Assembly (NCBI GenBank): GCA_003254885.1
Contig: QANT01003909.1
Coordinates: 1-28,581, forward strand
Direction of reading: 5' to 3'
Origin: Purshia tridentata
Lineage: Eukaryota > Streptophyta > Magnoliopsida > Rosales > Rosaceae
Length of the DNA stretch: 28,581 nt
Part shown: piece by piece, positions 8,401 through 19,293 of the stretch
Numbering within the stretch: position 1 is the stretch's first letter
How the letters are laid out: every line of letters begins with the position of its first letter
Notes under the pieces: generated by a model
What the model was told of the DNA's origin: nothing
Seen by the model: the letters and a program-made list of their open reading frames with translations, nothing else
Databases searched by the model: none
Translations under genes and position numbers: made by a program

Positions 8401-11055
8401 ACCTAAATTTTAATGTTGTTTGAGGGTTCCCTGAGGGGGGGTTTGAAGGTCCTCCCTATTGAAAATTCCTAGAACCTCAAAGGGCACAAAATCAGACTAT
8501 CAGGTTATAATCAAAATAAGTTAGCTCGATACTAGGGCATAATTTTTGTCTTGCAAAATGTAGTTAGGAAGAATTATAATGACTATCGAAGGTTTCACTA
8601 ATTTTTGGCAGGGTTTATTTGCTTGCACATGTTTGGTACTGTGCATGAGCATTTTTATATTATTTCCGTGCATCGTTTATATTTACACAAGTTGTTTTCT
8701 TTGTTCCTTTAATTTCTTGTTTGAAGATGCACAATGTTATACTGCAATATTTATTTTTCTAAAGCAGCCAATACAAGGATGAGATATCCCGTGATGAACT
8801 TTGGAGGTAGGATTAAATATAGCAGGACTGCAGTTGAAGTGGAGAAAGCTGCCATGGAGGTTTTAAAGGCTGTTGAAGCAAAGAAAAAAGACTTAGGTCA
8901 AAATGCAGTTGGATTTGACATTGAGTGGAGACCCACATTCAAAAGAGGTTGGTTTAGTAGTTCCTTTAGGCTTTGTTTCTTCTTTTGTTAGATTGATCTA
9001 TTCTCTCTAACTTCATGCATACATCTTGTTGTGGACCACTTTTTTTGCATCCGGAAAATTAAATCGACTCATAATTCACATTGGCCTTGACAATATGGAT
9101 GCATAAACCTGAATGTGGCAACACATGCCACAAGACACATATGATGTTTGACTTGGAGAAGATCCAAGTTCTGACTCTCTATCCGCACTTCCTCCTCCTC
9201 ATCTTCTATGAGGCTGGGCATTTTCACATACCTACTCTCTACCTTCTCCATTCTTCCTACTTTCCTCATTGTTTTGGACCCAATATGTAGGCCTAGAAGG
9301 AAGAGACTTGGACTCATAACATAAAACAATCACTTTTACTATGGTGCTAAAAACTGTTCTCTCTCTTCCCTTGAAAAAAAAAAAAACTGTTCTTTCTCTC
9401 TCTAGATTTAGGATGGAAAGAAGGAGCTTTTCTGGTTTGTTAAAAAATTTATATTAGAAGAATAATATTCTAATATTTGGTGTATATATAATGGGAACTG
9501 AAATGCAAAATTAGTTCTGGCCGAAGAAGCTAGAGGCGTGCTGCGTGCTGGTTTAGTTACAATTTTTTCCCCTCGTGGAACAGACAAATGGTAGATATAT
9601 CAATTAGACTGTAAAAGTCCATATGTTTTATTGTATTTTATTTTGTCGTTTAACTGGAAGGGGGAAGGAGGGGCCATATGGGTTATACCTTTTATCTTTG
9701 GTATGCCATGACGATAATTCCTCTGGAAGTCCGAGGGGGCTTCCAGAACCTTTGACACGTTTTTAGTGTTTTGGCTGTTGATGATTCATTCTTTTCATGT
9801 GCTCTGTTGACTTTCTTCTTCATTTCTTACGCTATCTTTGCCATCTGCTCTTCAACATTTTTATTACAAATCTATGTAAAAAATGTTCCCAGATCACTCC
9901 TTTGGCTGAGTGGCCTATAAATCATTGTGTTTGATTTTTCCAATTAAACATGAGGTTATTATTCATTATTCTTGGGGCAGGGTTTTGTTATGTTTTTTGA
10001 AGAAAAATGCATCATGCTGGATTTTCATCATGGAGAAAACCTACAAATGCAGGTGTTCCACCTGGCAAGGCTGCAGTTATGCAGATATGTGGAGACAACA
10101 ATTGTTGTCATGTGATGCAAATTATTCATTCTGGAATTCCTCCAAGTCTGCAGTTACTTCTCGAAAATGCTACAATTTTGAAGGTATGTAACGTGTATTG
10201 TACAGACTTACTACATTTGCCACCCATATGCATGTAATCATTTTTCTGGAACATACCTTATGTCATTCTGATATAATGCATGATATATGCACAGGTTGGA
10301 GTTGGCATTTCCAATGATTCTGTTAAGGTTTTTAAAGATTATAATGTATCTATTAAAGCTGTAGAGGATCTTTCATATCTAGCTAATCAAAAGCTTGTTG
10401 GAGATAAGCAGAATTGGGGACTTTCATCTCTAACTGAGAAGCTTGTTTGCAAACAGGTAATCATTTGGTTTTTCTACGTCGTCGAATATTCTGAATCCCG
10501 TATATTCACTACTGTTTCTGTGAAATCTCAGTAAGGCTACTGAGCATAGGGAATACCAATATTGTCCACCTCTATTCTCCATTATTGTATCCATCTGTTA
10601 GCTTGAATAGATTCAGATTGTAACCTACTTGTTTTCCCTCGAGCGTTACACTGGCATTTGATCAGTAATGGTATTTAAATCCGCTAAAGTAATATTGTAC
10701 CCTACTTCACATATACAGGTAATAAATTTAGGTAAGAAGTCCTGTTAACGTCTTATAAACATTGCACTGTTGCAGCTTCTGAAGCCCAATAAAATTAGAT
10801 TGGGAAACTGGGAGGCCAATTTTTTATCACAGAAGCAGTTACAGTATGCTGCTACTGATGCATTCGCATCATGGTATCTATATGAGGTTAGTTAATTATC
10901 AACATCAAAATTTTTTTCTGTCAATAATATAGAGGCCGTCACAACAAGACCACTAATGATATTGTCTCTGTTAGGTGTTAAGGAGCCTCCCTGATGTGGA
11001 AAAATTTACAGCCGACAACCAGAGTGAGGAACAAGAAGCTGTACCATTGCAGTGA
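5468..11055 (+). CDS. WEX: Werner-syndrome-like 3'-5' exonuclease (WEX), six exons
   Basis: Exons are 5468-5732, 8768-8947, 10053-10183, 10295-10456, 10776-10886 and 10975-11055, all with GT-AG introns. They join in frame to 930 nt, 309 residues, close to the Arabidopsis WEX length. The family trims 3' ends of nucleic acids in the nucleus and has been tied to gene silencing in Arabidopsis; it is the plant counterpart of the exonuclease half of human WRN, without the helicase. The catalytic DEDDy set is visible: D139 and E141 in GFDIEWRP, D200 in GVGISNDSVK, and Y270 with D274 in QYAATDAFASW. The exonuclease fold spans about residues 95-288. Residues 1-88 are a hydrophilic N-terminal extension with an acidic EWDEPFTEEDL patch, and the tail is acidic. 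The start is chosen because the frame opens there in good plant context (AAATGGAG). All key residues are intact. Exon 2 has a tandem acceptor. Confidence 0.93.
6930..7010. repeat. CTCGG-motif patch, possible CACTA subterminal relic
   Basis: CACTACCGAGGGCTCG, CACTCGGCAATGG and CGCTCGGTGCC occur within 80 bp. Repeated short CTCGGCA/CTCGGTG motifs beside a CACTA start are a feature of CACTA-type transposon ends. No partner end, target duplication or transposase was seen, so this is a weak call. Confidence 0.25.
7570..7957 (-). pseudogene. LINE (RTE-like) reverse transcriptase C-terminal relic
   Basis: Minus-strand translation of 7957-7697 contains KIRESRLIWYEHIQHR and APITKATVVKVEGRRPRG. These match the widespread plant LINE tail pattern in which R-L-R-W-F/Y-G-H-V-x-R is followed by APV and a GRGRPKKTW block. 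The same frame continues past a stop with KSTWKEII, where the living family has KKTW, and then meets further stops. Only the last part of the element is present, and it is inactivated by stops. It lies antisense inside WEX intron 1, so it is spliced out of the host transcript. Confidence 0.6.
8948..10052 (+). other. WEX intron 2 (1,105 bp)
   Basis: It runs from GTTGGT to TGCAG and splits a glycine codon (R148-G149). It contains T-rich and CT-rich tracts and no recognised repeat or gene. A minus-strand open frame at 9069-9329 has an acidic EDEEEE run but no family resemblance. Confidence 0.75.
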
Positions 11056-11578
11056 CTTTCGCTGGTAACATCAGGATTAAAATTAAAATGTATAATCTTA
11101 CAATGTTACTGTTATTATTTTTTTTCCAAATACATTCTGAAATGAGAATCATTATTCAATTTAATTTGCCTTGCCATATCACCTTAACATACTATGTTCT
11201 TTGAGTGCTTGCGTTATTAATTATTACATTTTCATACTGACTTGATAATTAGTGTTCAAACTGTGCAAGTACCATCTTGTTGCCTTGTTGGATAGTTGGA
11301 TAGTTGGCTAATTTGGCATTGGTGTGTTGGTCTTTGTTTTGAAGCAAGTTTTTAAGGCTGTCTCTGTTTGGAAAGTTGTATGATATTTGCTATTTTTCCC
11401 GGTTGAGTTTGTCATTTGTTGTGTGTGTTTTAAGTTTGGGTTTGGATTTTAGGTTGTATGACGTTCTGCAGCTCCGTTTGCTTGTCTATAACAAAACAAA
11501 AGGAAAGTTTCACAGATTCAATCGCAATCCCTTGTGTATTTTAGTTGGAGTTTAGGCACCCCAAGACTGATTTTGCAG

Positions 11579-11584
11579 AATAAA
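11579..11584 (+). terminator. Possible WEX polyadenylation signal
   Basis: AATAAA lies 524 bp after the stop codon, followed by T-rich DNA. Plant polyadenylation signals are loose and nearer AT-rich alternatives exist (around 11080-11110), so this is only a candidate. Confidence 0.2.
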
Positions 11585-12199
11585 GGTGTATCAATGTTTA
11601 GACTTCAAGTCATGTTTGGCTCCTAACTTGTATGGAGACATTCTTCCTTACAAGCCGATCACAATTTAACACGTATATATTTTCCTTTTCTGTAATAACC
11701 AATTTCTCTAATTAACGAAAAAAACGAATAACCAATTTCTCCATGCAAAAGGGTTGCTTTTCTAACTTCTAAAAGATGTTTTTTTTGCACGAAGGTCTTC
11801 ATTTTTGGTCATTCCACCACCATATAAACCCGTTAATTTAACATATTTCTCTTTCATTATTCATTTTCAATATTCTTAGTACATGAAACTTACATCCAAC
11901 TAGCATTTTTAATTTTTCATTAATTAAGAAAAACACATATGTTGAATTACCCACCTAAAAAAAGGGTAAAATAAAACAACTAAATTTAATTAAGAAAAAA
12001 AAAATGAGATAGAAATTGGAGTGGAAATTTTAGATCGAATATGGAAATTGAACTCTTCAGTCTTCACCACATTTTTTGTTATCTATTTTTATTTGATGTT
12101 ATTTTACCAAAATAATCTTTTTAGATAATTTACATACAAGTTAACTTTATATAACCTTTTGACATTTTTTTATTTTTGTGTAATTAACACCAAGAAAAC

Positions 12200-12241
12200 A
12201 GCTTTCCCTTTTATTGTTTTCTAACAATAAAAAGGAAAGCT
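12200..12241. repeat. Short inverted repeat, 19-bp stem and 4-nt loop
   Basis: AGCTTTCCCTTTTATTGTT (12200-12218) is followed by TTCT and then by its reverse complement with one mismatch (12223-12241). The right arm runs into a T-rich tract. It is too short for a typical plant microRNA precursor. It may be the collapsed remnant of a fold-back transposon, but this is not known. Confidence 0.75.
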
Positions 12242-15040
12242 TTTTCTTTTTTACAAAATCAAATTATCAATGTGATGGTGAACCTTCAACAACCACGGTG
12301 TCCCAAGAAAGTAATATTCCTCAATGGGCATGTAGGACTCAAGTTTTACAAATTTACCAACCAAATAACTGTCCTCAGTTGTGAAATATGTGAGCAAGAA
12401 ATTTCTCAAAACCAATTAAAAAGAACTATCCCAAAATAGAGTATTCTCTGCCTATTTTTCTTATCCGTTTTATACTGAGCAAAAATCTTATCCATTGAAA
12501 ATAGAATAGAGAAAGAAAGAGGAGTTCAACCGCTAAGATTTGAACCTGGTACCAAACGGATGGAGAAAAATAGGTAGGAGATCTTTTTCTCTCAAAATAG
12601 GTATATGCAAAATGGTGTGATGATTGATGAGCTCGCACAAAAATTATTCATGTGAGTTGGTACATATACTTGACCCAAATTGCACAAAAGATTTGTCTTG
12701 AGATAATTGAAGCAAACATTAAATTAGAAACAACAATATGATCAAGGCTAAGTAACATACACATTAAAAAATTGTTTGAAGATGTGATCGACAAACCCAA
12801 CAAATTAAAGAAGATCAAAATAGGGGCCCGGTCTAGGCTCTAGCTCTAACAATTTTCAAAGTGTGATCACTAGTCTCCCCCCTCTAGGGTTCTTTTGGCT
12901 AATTAGGTACATCTAGCTAGGAGGATAAAGCAAGCTAGCTCTTCCTATCTCCTAAAAAAAATAAAAATTATTTAACAAAAATCACAAAATTAAAGTAGAT
13001 CGATTACGTACATAAGTTAAAGGAACAGTGGTGTGGTGTCTGCCTTCTAACGGTCAAGTTAAATAATGAGCTAGCTTTAGGCAGCTTGGAAAAGAAAAGG
13101 CAGAGGTTAGGTGTTGTAAATTGTAATATTACGTGTACCTTTGAATTATACGCCATTAATTGGTGCAGAAGTTTATATCCTGAATGAAACCCTAGAATTT
13201 GGAGTTCTTGAGGTAAAAAGATTAATTGCATGTAAGACTGTAACTTGTAATATTATGCACAGGTTTCAGATATTGTGGGATTGGAATACATATGGAGATG
13301 GTAAGTTTCCAGAAAACAGAAGTTCAAATTTAGCTGAAGGCCATTAGATTAAGTGTGATCAGTGGCTGGGATATATAGAAGGAAATTAATTGTATCGAGC
13401 ATATGGTGGAGAGGACCAGATCCTTAAAACTATTACTTATATAGTTATATTTTTTTTATGCGTGGAATCTTTCTCAAAACACGCTGTTGTATAGTGTCAA
13501 TTAAATTTAATACATGAACAATTCATATTAATAATATGAGAATATTGAGTTTAATGAGTGTAATCTAATTTAATATTAAAAAGAAATTGAAATAAAATAT
13601 TTAATTTAAAACCAATTGTCCATGAGTGAAAATGTGATCAACCTTATCTTTTCCATATAGGATCTTAATTTCTCTCATGAAACGCCAAAAACATGCACAT
13701 AATTTAAATATAGTGAAGCTAAACCCTAGTAAAAGTACTACTTTACGTACTTCAATGATGAGTAAGCAAATTGGAAGTGACAATAAAGTGGAGTAAAGGC
13801 TCGGTATTTGGTTAGAGTTGTCTCCTACCAGCCACGTAGCATGTTGATGTTGCGTGATTCGATGGTCCCATAGTTTATGGTCTGAAGCTCACATATTTCC
13901 ATCTGAACGCGACAGAAAGATGCAGCTGATGACCCACACTGCATGTGGGTGGACCAAACCTTGCATGAATGATGCATGCAGCTCTCGTTGAATAAATATG
14001 GCCATGCCATGCATGTGCTCGCTAATCAATGTGCTTACAACATTGACATGCACTGTACTCAAACGTAAGGTGTAAGGGACAATGACACATTAAGAAAACC
14101 CCAAAATTAATAATATATAAAATGACACAAATCATTCTATGCAAATCAATCGACTCCATTCCATCTATGTGTACCACACACGTACGTAATTAACTAAGAG
14201 AATTTGATTCCAACTTCGATCCTGCCTCAGTTCAATTGTAATTTTCATACGCGTACAGTGTTAATTGATTCATTTTGACAAATTTAAATTATTGGCGTTG
14301 AATTTTGGTTGTTTAAAAAGATACCCAAACCTTATTTATAGGAGGTTTTTGAGTTCGAAATCTCTTATCTTAATTTCTCTATTTTTTTGTTGGTTTATAA
14401 CTTTATACGGCATAGAGCTGAGGCTACTCTTATACTATCATATGTTTTATTTTCTCAATCTATCTATTTGCCTCTTCAGATGTAAGATGAGATACACATT
14501 AGAAAGTTTATAAGCTTAATATGCATTGTTGGTTTATTCTGAAATAATAATTACCGTAAATTAAATGTCACATTTTTTCTTGGAAAAAATGTATAAAATA
14601 TAGACTTAGGTTATTTCAACTACTCTTATTTACTGAATTGACTACACTAATATATTTTTGGCTTAATTTTTTCTATTTTATTATTTTTGGTAAAAATTTA
14701 TACACTTATTCGGTGGTATGCTACCGAAATATACAAAATAGTTCGGTAATTGATGGCTAAAATAACACAAATATTTCGATAGACTAATGTCGAATAATTT
14801 AAAGTAATCAACTTAATAATGAAAAGTGGTCTGAATAAGCTTGACTTAAAATACATTGTTGATACTGGATTTAAACAGCCCAACAAGGTAGAAAACAAAC
14901 AAAAGACTCAGCCCTGGCCCAAAGGGAAATGCAAAAGAGGAGAACCCTATGAACCATGAATACGACTAATATGCATTATTTGCAGCAAAATTAGTATATA
15001 CTTCTTGTCTGAGGATCTCACTGTTAGGATCGTTTTGTTT

Positions 15041-15060
15041 TGTCAATGTCAATGTCAATG
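15041..15060 (+). repeat. Microsatellite (GTCAAT)3
   Basis: GTCAAT is repeated three times in tandem at 15042-15059. No function is apparent. Confidence 0.85.
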
Positions 15061-15197
15061 AACATGTCCCTCGTTCGTCTACACCACAACTTTACTTCTA
15101 ATGTTGTGGTATATACATGCACTTCATAATTTTTGTTTTTTTAATGTATATTTACAAAAAAATGAGTAATCATATCTCTGATTGAAGACCTAAGAAA

Positions 15198-15240
15198 CAG
15201 GGACGAAGCTACATGTGAGCCTGAGGTGATCGTGTCCCCA
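15198..15240 (+). mobile_element. Possible hAT-like terminus, truncated
   Basis: CAGGGACGAAGCTACATGTG resembles the CAGGGGCGGAGCCA type of terminus common on plant hAT-like elements, and it is followed by GAGCCTGAGGTG and GTGTCCCC. No matching inverted end was found downstream before the Copia element, so only one end remains. This rests on remembered resemblance. Confidence 0.3.
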
Positions 15241-15901
15241 ACCCACATATAGCTCTATACATATATATTATAAGAAAATCTAAAAAACATTTATAGTATT
15301 TTTATAAATTTTGGGAAAAAATTGTGTACGTAATGGCCATCCTCCCAAATTTAAACATTTAGATTCTTGACTTGAATAACAGTTTCTAGTTTTGCCTTAG
15401 ATAAAAAATATACGGTTTTGATTATAAACAAATAATATAGAATGAATGGCACAAAAGATTATTAAATAAGTTTATTTAAGAAACCTCTTAATCAAAAATT
15501 TTTTTTTTTGTTTTTTTTGAAATCAAAGTATTAGGGGTGATGAGGACTGAATCAAATGTTGACCCTGTTACTATTAAGTATTAATTAATATCTAATACTA
15601 TTAATATCCGAGGTCTTCTCAGTGTGCCAAAAGATGAGCTCAGCTCATTTTTTTTTTCATTTTCCAATATGTTCTCTTTTGCAAGTTGGAGTAATTGAGA
15701 CAAAATAATTTCTTAATTTCTTGACTCTCGGACAAAAGGGAGAAAAAAACTTGTCGGTGCAGGTCTGTCTCTGCTATATATTGAACGAATGATATTGACA
15801 ACACAAGGATTTTAGAAAAAAGAAAAAACCGTAATAAGACAATAACTTTAGATGGATGATTAATATTGCACATTATTCGTAAATCTCTTATATATATATA
15901 T
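15241..15901. other. Gene-free AT-rich stretch
   Basis: It contains poly-T and poly-A tracts, a palindrome (ATGAGCTCAGCTCAT at about 15633-15647) and an AT run (ATATATATA) just beside the Copia LTR. No gene is supported. Confidence 0.6.
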
Positions 15902-16077
15902 TGTCAAGAACAGACTCTAGTTTAACATAATTCTCTTATAATATTACTCAACCACAAATGTGGGTATAAGTACACGAGCCCATATCAAAAATTACAAGAG
16001 AAATTAATTACATGATTATAGGGATTTACATGATCATAGGTATTGCCTATTAACTATATAGTTGACTCATGCTAATA
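15902..16077 (-). repeat. Copia 3' LTR (about 176 bp)
   Basis: On the minus strand it begins just after the purine run GAGAGAGAG with TATTAGCATGAG, where intact relatives usually begin TGTTAG. It ends GTTCTTGACA at 15902. Its last 50 or so bases align with the 5' LTR fragment at 17767-17820. Confidence 0.75.
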
Positions 16078-16090
16078 CTCTCTCTCAATT
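16078..16090 (-). other. Copia polypurine tract
   Basis: The minus strand reads AATTGAGAGAGAG immediately upstream of the 3' LTR, the position where plus-strand DNA synthesis is primed. It overlaps the end of the degraded polyprotein frame. Confidence 0.65.
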
Positions 16091-17540
16091 TGGTGTATAG
16101 ATATTATTCATGTCCAACTTGTCTAGTGAGTCACAAAATATACTTCCTAATACAGCCTTAGTAAACACATCTACCAATTGATCTTTAGATTTCACAAACA
16201 GAAAGTGTATGTCAATAAAGTGTATGTCAATCTCAATGTATTTCGTACGATCATGTTGAACCAGATTATTAACAATCGCAATGGCAGACTTGTTATCACA
16301 GTGCAACTTCATAGCTTGAGTAGGTCGATCTAAAGTCCAAATCAATTAATAGGTTCCTCAACCAAAGTAGTTCCACTACTCCTAATGTCATAGCTCCCTC
16401 AGCATGCACTCGACGTGGCCACTACATGCTGCTTCTTACTCCTCCAAGTCACAAGGTTATTTCCAATAAATGTAAAATAACCCGAGGTGGATCTTCTATT
16501 ATCAGCTGAACCTCCCCAATTTGCATCAGTATATCCTTCAACATCCAAGTGACCATTCTTAAAGAATAATAATCCTTTACCTGGAGTAGCCCTTAAGTAC
16601 TATAATATTCAATCCACTGAATCCATGTAAGGTTTGCATGGAGCATGCATAAAATGACTTGTCACGTTGACAACATAGGTAAATGTCACAGGTTTGGTAT
16701 GAGACAAGTATATCAAAAGTCCCACAAGCCTCTAATAACGTCCCTTATCCGCAGTAGATGCGCCCAAACACTCAAATTTCTTGTGGTTATGCTCAATAGG
16801 TGTTTCAATTGGCTTACACCCCAACATGCCAGATTAGACAAAAAGTCCAAAACATATTTCCTATAAGATAGGAAAATTCCATGTTTGGACCTGGCAACCT
16901 CCAAACCCAAAAAGAATTTTAGATCACCATGTTGCTTTATCTCAAATTCTTTAGGTACAAGTACATGTAAATTTGAGATTTCTTCCTGATCATCCTTTGT
17001 TAGAACCATATCATTAAAATAGACAATAAGAGTAGCGATCTTACCTTTTCTCTTTTTAAGTAATAAGGTATGAACAAAATTGCTATGCCGATATCCATAA
17101 TCCTTCATAGCACTGGTGAATCGCCCAAACTAGGCTCTAGGTGACAGTTTTAACCCATACAATGACTTCTTCAATCTACACACCAACTTTGTATTTGCAA
17201 ATTCCTGTCATACTTGGAGAATGATTTATTTATACTTCTTCAATTAGATAACCATGTAGGAAGGCATTTTTAACATCGAATTGAAGAATTGGCCAATCCC
17301 ATTGGCTGCTAGTGACAACAACACCCATATTTTATTCATCTTAGCAACTAAAGTAGAAGTCTCCAAATAATCAATGCCATAGGACTGAGTATATCGCTTA
17401 ATGGCAACTAATATGGCTTTGTACCTCTCCACTAACCTATCAGCTTTTTGTGTTTGACTGCAAAGACCCATCTACTTTACTGGGAACCGTGATTGGATTG
17501 GTGGTGCGCAAGTCGACTAAGTGATGACGATCAGAAACTA
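16085..17540 (-). pseudogene. Copia reverse transcriptase / RNase H pseudogene
   Basis: Minus-strand fragments follow the Copia order. VERYKAILVAIKRYTQSYG is at about 17430-17370, then QFDVKNAFLHGYLIEEV in a shifted frame ending in a stop near 17235. Next come LIVYFNDMVLTKDD and FFLGLEVARSKHGIFLSYRKY (17108-16713), a YTDANWGG block near 16520, and CDNKSAIAIVNNLVQHDRTK with KSKDQLVDVFTKA (16345-16085). The catalytic YVDD box of the family reads YFND here, with one aspartate replaced by asparagine. At least two frameshifts and several stops break the frame. This is a dead remnant in which the conserved blocks are still recognisable. Confidence 0.88.
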
Positions 17541-17754
17541 CTACGGTGACTGATAAACCCAGCATAAATCTTGTAGCATAGCGTGAGCAAGACGAATGAA
17601 CATATATAATCCACCCAATAAAGGCAGCAGACAAAAAATGGGTAAGCACTGTAGAATTTTTCTGGAAAAAATTCTAACAAAAAACCAATTAGAATATATA
17701 AGTTAATTAAGAGTAACTCTAAACCTAGAAACCAAGTCCAGATCAGAGAACGAG

Positions 17755-17766
17755 GCTTTGATACCA
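17755..17766 (-). other. Copia primer-binding site (initiator tRNA-Met type)
   Basis: The minus strand reads TGGTATCAAAGC directly after the LTR end TTGACA. The usual plant site, complementary to the 3' end of initiator tRNA-Met, is TGGTATCAGAGC, so there is one difference. Confidence 0.85.
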
Positions 17767-17820
17767 TGTCAAGAGCATACTCTAGGTTTAGAATAATTCT
17801 CTGATAATATTATTCAACCA
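17767..17820 (-). repeat. Copia 5' LTR fragment (54 bp)
   Basis: The minus strand reads TGGTTGAATAATATTATCAG and so on to ATGCTCTTGACA, aligning with the last third of the 3' LTR. Beyond 17820 the similarity to the 3' LTR stops, so the outer two thirds have been lost. Confidence 0.7.
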
Positions 17821-18017
17821 TAACATACTTCATTTTTTTATTGACACTTAAAATTTTAATCAAATTAAAAATTTAAGCCTCGTAGGAGGTTCAAGAACTA
17901 TATGAGAGCGTTTGAATCCCATATAATAGGAGTTTGAGTACTTACACAATGGTTACAATTTTAAGACTTTAAAAAGGCCAAAATCATTAATGGGTGAAAA
18001 AATGTTTATTTTTCAGA

Positions 18018-18026
18018 ATTTCCTAC
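18018..18026 (+). repeat. Left target-site duplication of the hAT-like element
   Basis: ATTTCCTAC here is identical to 19294-19302 on the other side of the element. The duplication may be 8 bp (TTTCCTAC) or 9 bp, depending on which base is assigned to the terminus. Confidence 0.75.
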
Positions 18027-19293
18027 CAAGGAATGTAATTTTGATTTCGAGGAAATTTTCAATGGAAATTTCGACTAAATTTCGATTTCATTAGGGTTTA
18101 GACAAAAACGACAAAAATTGTTATCAAATGATGGAAATTTTGAATGAAATTTTATCATATACTTATTTAACATATAATCTATTACCTTTATATAAAAAAC
18201 ATTGAAGGAATTAAACCATATTGTAAGTTTCATGTGATATAAGGTGAATATAATGCGCGCTGTAGACAAATTCTGTTACAAAAATACTACACTAATAAAT
18301 AATTACATAAATAACACCTCAAATTTATTTATTTTACAATATTAAATCATGAATTATATAATCTATACACTAAACCTTATATATTATATAAGTTATATTT
18401 TATATTCGTTAGGATATGGTATAAGATATTAGGGTTTAAGCCCTTTAGGGTAATTTCATTATTTTTTTATATAAAAATGCATTAGGATTTAAGGTTTAAA
18501 AACAATCAAAGGCTAAACCAAACTTCAAACGAAATTCCAAACTATTTTTTTTCTTTCCAATGGGCCAAAGGTCCCAAATCCCAATCAATTCTAAACCCTT
18601 TTTTGAATTTTTTTCCCTTCCTTTTTTTCCCCAAGCCTTTCTCTTTTTTTTCCTCTCTTTTTCTTCCTTTCCTTTATTTTTTCCTTTTCCTTTTTTGACT
18701 TTCTCACTTTCCTTCCCTTTTAGCTTTTTCCCGTGCCTCTCAGCCCTCTCTCTTCCCCTAAATTCTCACTTTCCTTTTCTCTCTTAACTTGATCTCTTCT
18801 TAAATTTGCAGACTTGATCTTTTCTCTCTCCTCCCTCTCCAATCACCTTTTCTTCTTCCTCATCTCATCCCTCTCAATCTCCCACCTCAAAACCCAGCCA
18901 AGCCCGCCGCCGTTCCCAACCCCACCGTCGCCCCTTGCCGCCGACCAGCCTCCTCTCTTCCTCCCTCCCCGGTCTTAGCTCTTCCCAAAACCCAGTCCTT
19001 CTCTTTCTCCCTTGATCTCCCAAAAGCCCAAAAGAAAACCCAAAAATCTCAAACCCAGATCCGAAAATTTTATCTGGGCAGAGAGTGAGAAGTGAAATTT
19101 CACCAAAATTCAGTAGATTAGTTCAAAATTTAACCATCTCCCCACTATTTGTGTCTTAAAATTTTGCTCGAAATTTTGTCGAAATTTTTGAAATTTTTAC
19201 GAAAAAAAGGTGGAAGTGTGATTTCGTTTTGACACCCTCAAAAAATGATAATTTTGGTGAAATTTCACTGAAATTATCGAAATTACACTCCTT
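18027..19293. mobile_element. Non-autonomous hAT-like DNA transposon with pyrimidine-rich insert
   Basis: The left end reads CAAGGAATGTAATTTTGAT. The right end in reverse complement reads (T)AAGGAGTGTAATTTCGAT, giving terminal inverted repeats with few mismatches. Both ends are flanked by ATTTCCTAC. Subterminal regions (18040-18090 and 19150-19290) are crowded with GAAATTT, AATTTCG and related words, as in hAT elements, where transposase binds such repeats. An 8-bp duplication would fit hAT and a 9-bp one would fit Mutator-like elements; the end alignment slightly favours 8. The middle (about 18545-19030) is a long CT-rich strand with a GCCGCCG patch, unlike the AT-rich surroundings. No transposase is present. 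Confidence 0.75.
18545..19030 (+). other. Pyrimidine-rich insert inside the hAT-like element
   Basis: Nearly 500 bp of C/T-biased sequence, with a GCCGCCGTTCCC / CCGTCGCCCC patch at about 18903-18935, resembles a plant gene leader and early coding region. A + strand open frame at 18560-18787 is phenylalanine, serine and leucine rich, as expected from a CT tract, and is not a credible protein. Capture of host gene sequence is possible but unproven. Confidence 0.45.

Larger units (their letters stand above)
5733..8767 (+). other. WEX intron 1 (3,035 bp) with repeat insertions
   Basis: The intron runs from GTATGT to AAAGCAG and joins codon phase 1 on both sides. Exon 1 ends in LSPCRQ and exon 2 continues ANTRMRYP, the expected family order, so no exon appears to be missing. 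It is far longer than introns 3-5 (111, 319 and 88 bp). The extra length includes an antisense LINE relic (about 7570-7957) and a CGAG/CTCGG-motif patch (about 6930-7010). The rest is AT-rich with no recognised gene. Confidence 0.8.
11585..15197. other. Gene-free AT-rich intergenic DNA
   Basis: No coding gene or RNA gene is supported. Landmarks are a short hairpin (12200-12241), a cluster of CATGCA words at about 13970-14050, a small inverted repeat with TTCGGT arms at 14709-14728 and a GTCAAT triplet repeat (15041-15060). Open frames here are short and have no domain signature. Confidence 0.6.
15902..17820 (-). mobile_element. Decayed, internally deleted Ty1/Copia retrotransposon
   Basis: Read on the minus strand, the order is: 5' LTR fragment (17820-17767), primer-binding site (17766-17755), degraded reverse transcriptase and RNase H (about 17540-16085), polypurine tract, then 3' LTR (16077-15902). 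Only about 0.2 kb separates the primer site from the reverse transcriptase. Gag, protease and integrase, which precede it in Copia elements, are therefore deleted. The two LTR pieces end with closely similar sequence (CTAGAGT..TG/CTCTTGACA). The 5' LTR is cut to about 54 bp, so no target duplication can be tested. The element is inactive. Confidence 0.88.

Noticed and set aside
9069..9329. 86-residue minus-strand frame with an acidic run in WEX intron 2
   Set aside because: It lies wholly inside a well-supported intron and has no recognisable family.
12535..12570. GGTTCAAATC on the minus strand, like a tRNA/SINE B box
   Set aside because: No A box at the right spacing and no cloverleaf or SINE tail could be drawn.
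13826..13960. Possible microRNA precursor
   Set aside because: Local palindromes such as CCCACACTGCATGTGGG exist, but no long stem formed by eye and no known mature plant microRNA was recognised.
14709..14728. Inverted repeat TTCGGTGGTATGCTACCGAA with nearby TTCGGTA words
   Set aside because: Could be a transposon terminus, but no partner end or duplication was found.
18560..18787. 75-residue frame rich in Phe, Ser, Leu and Pro
   Set aside because: It is a direct consequence of the CT-rich insert in the hAT-like element, with no conserved pattern.
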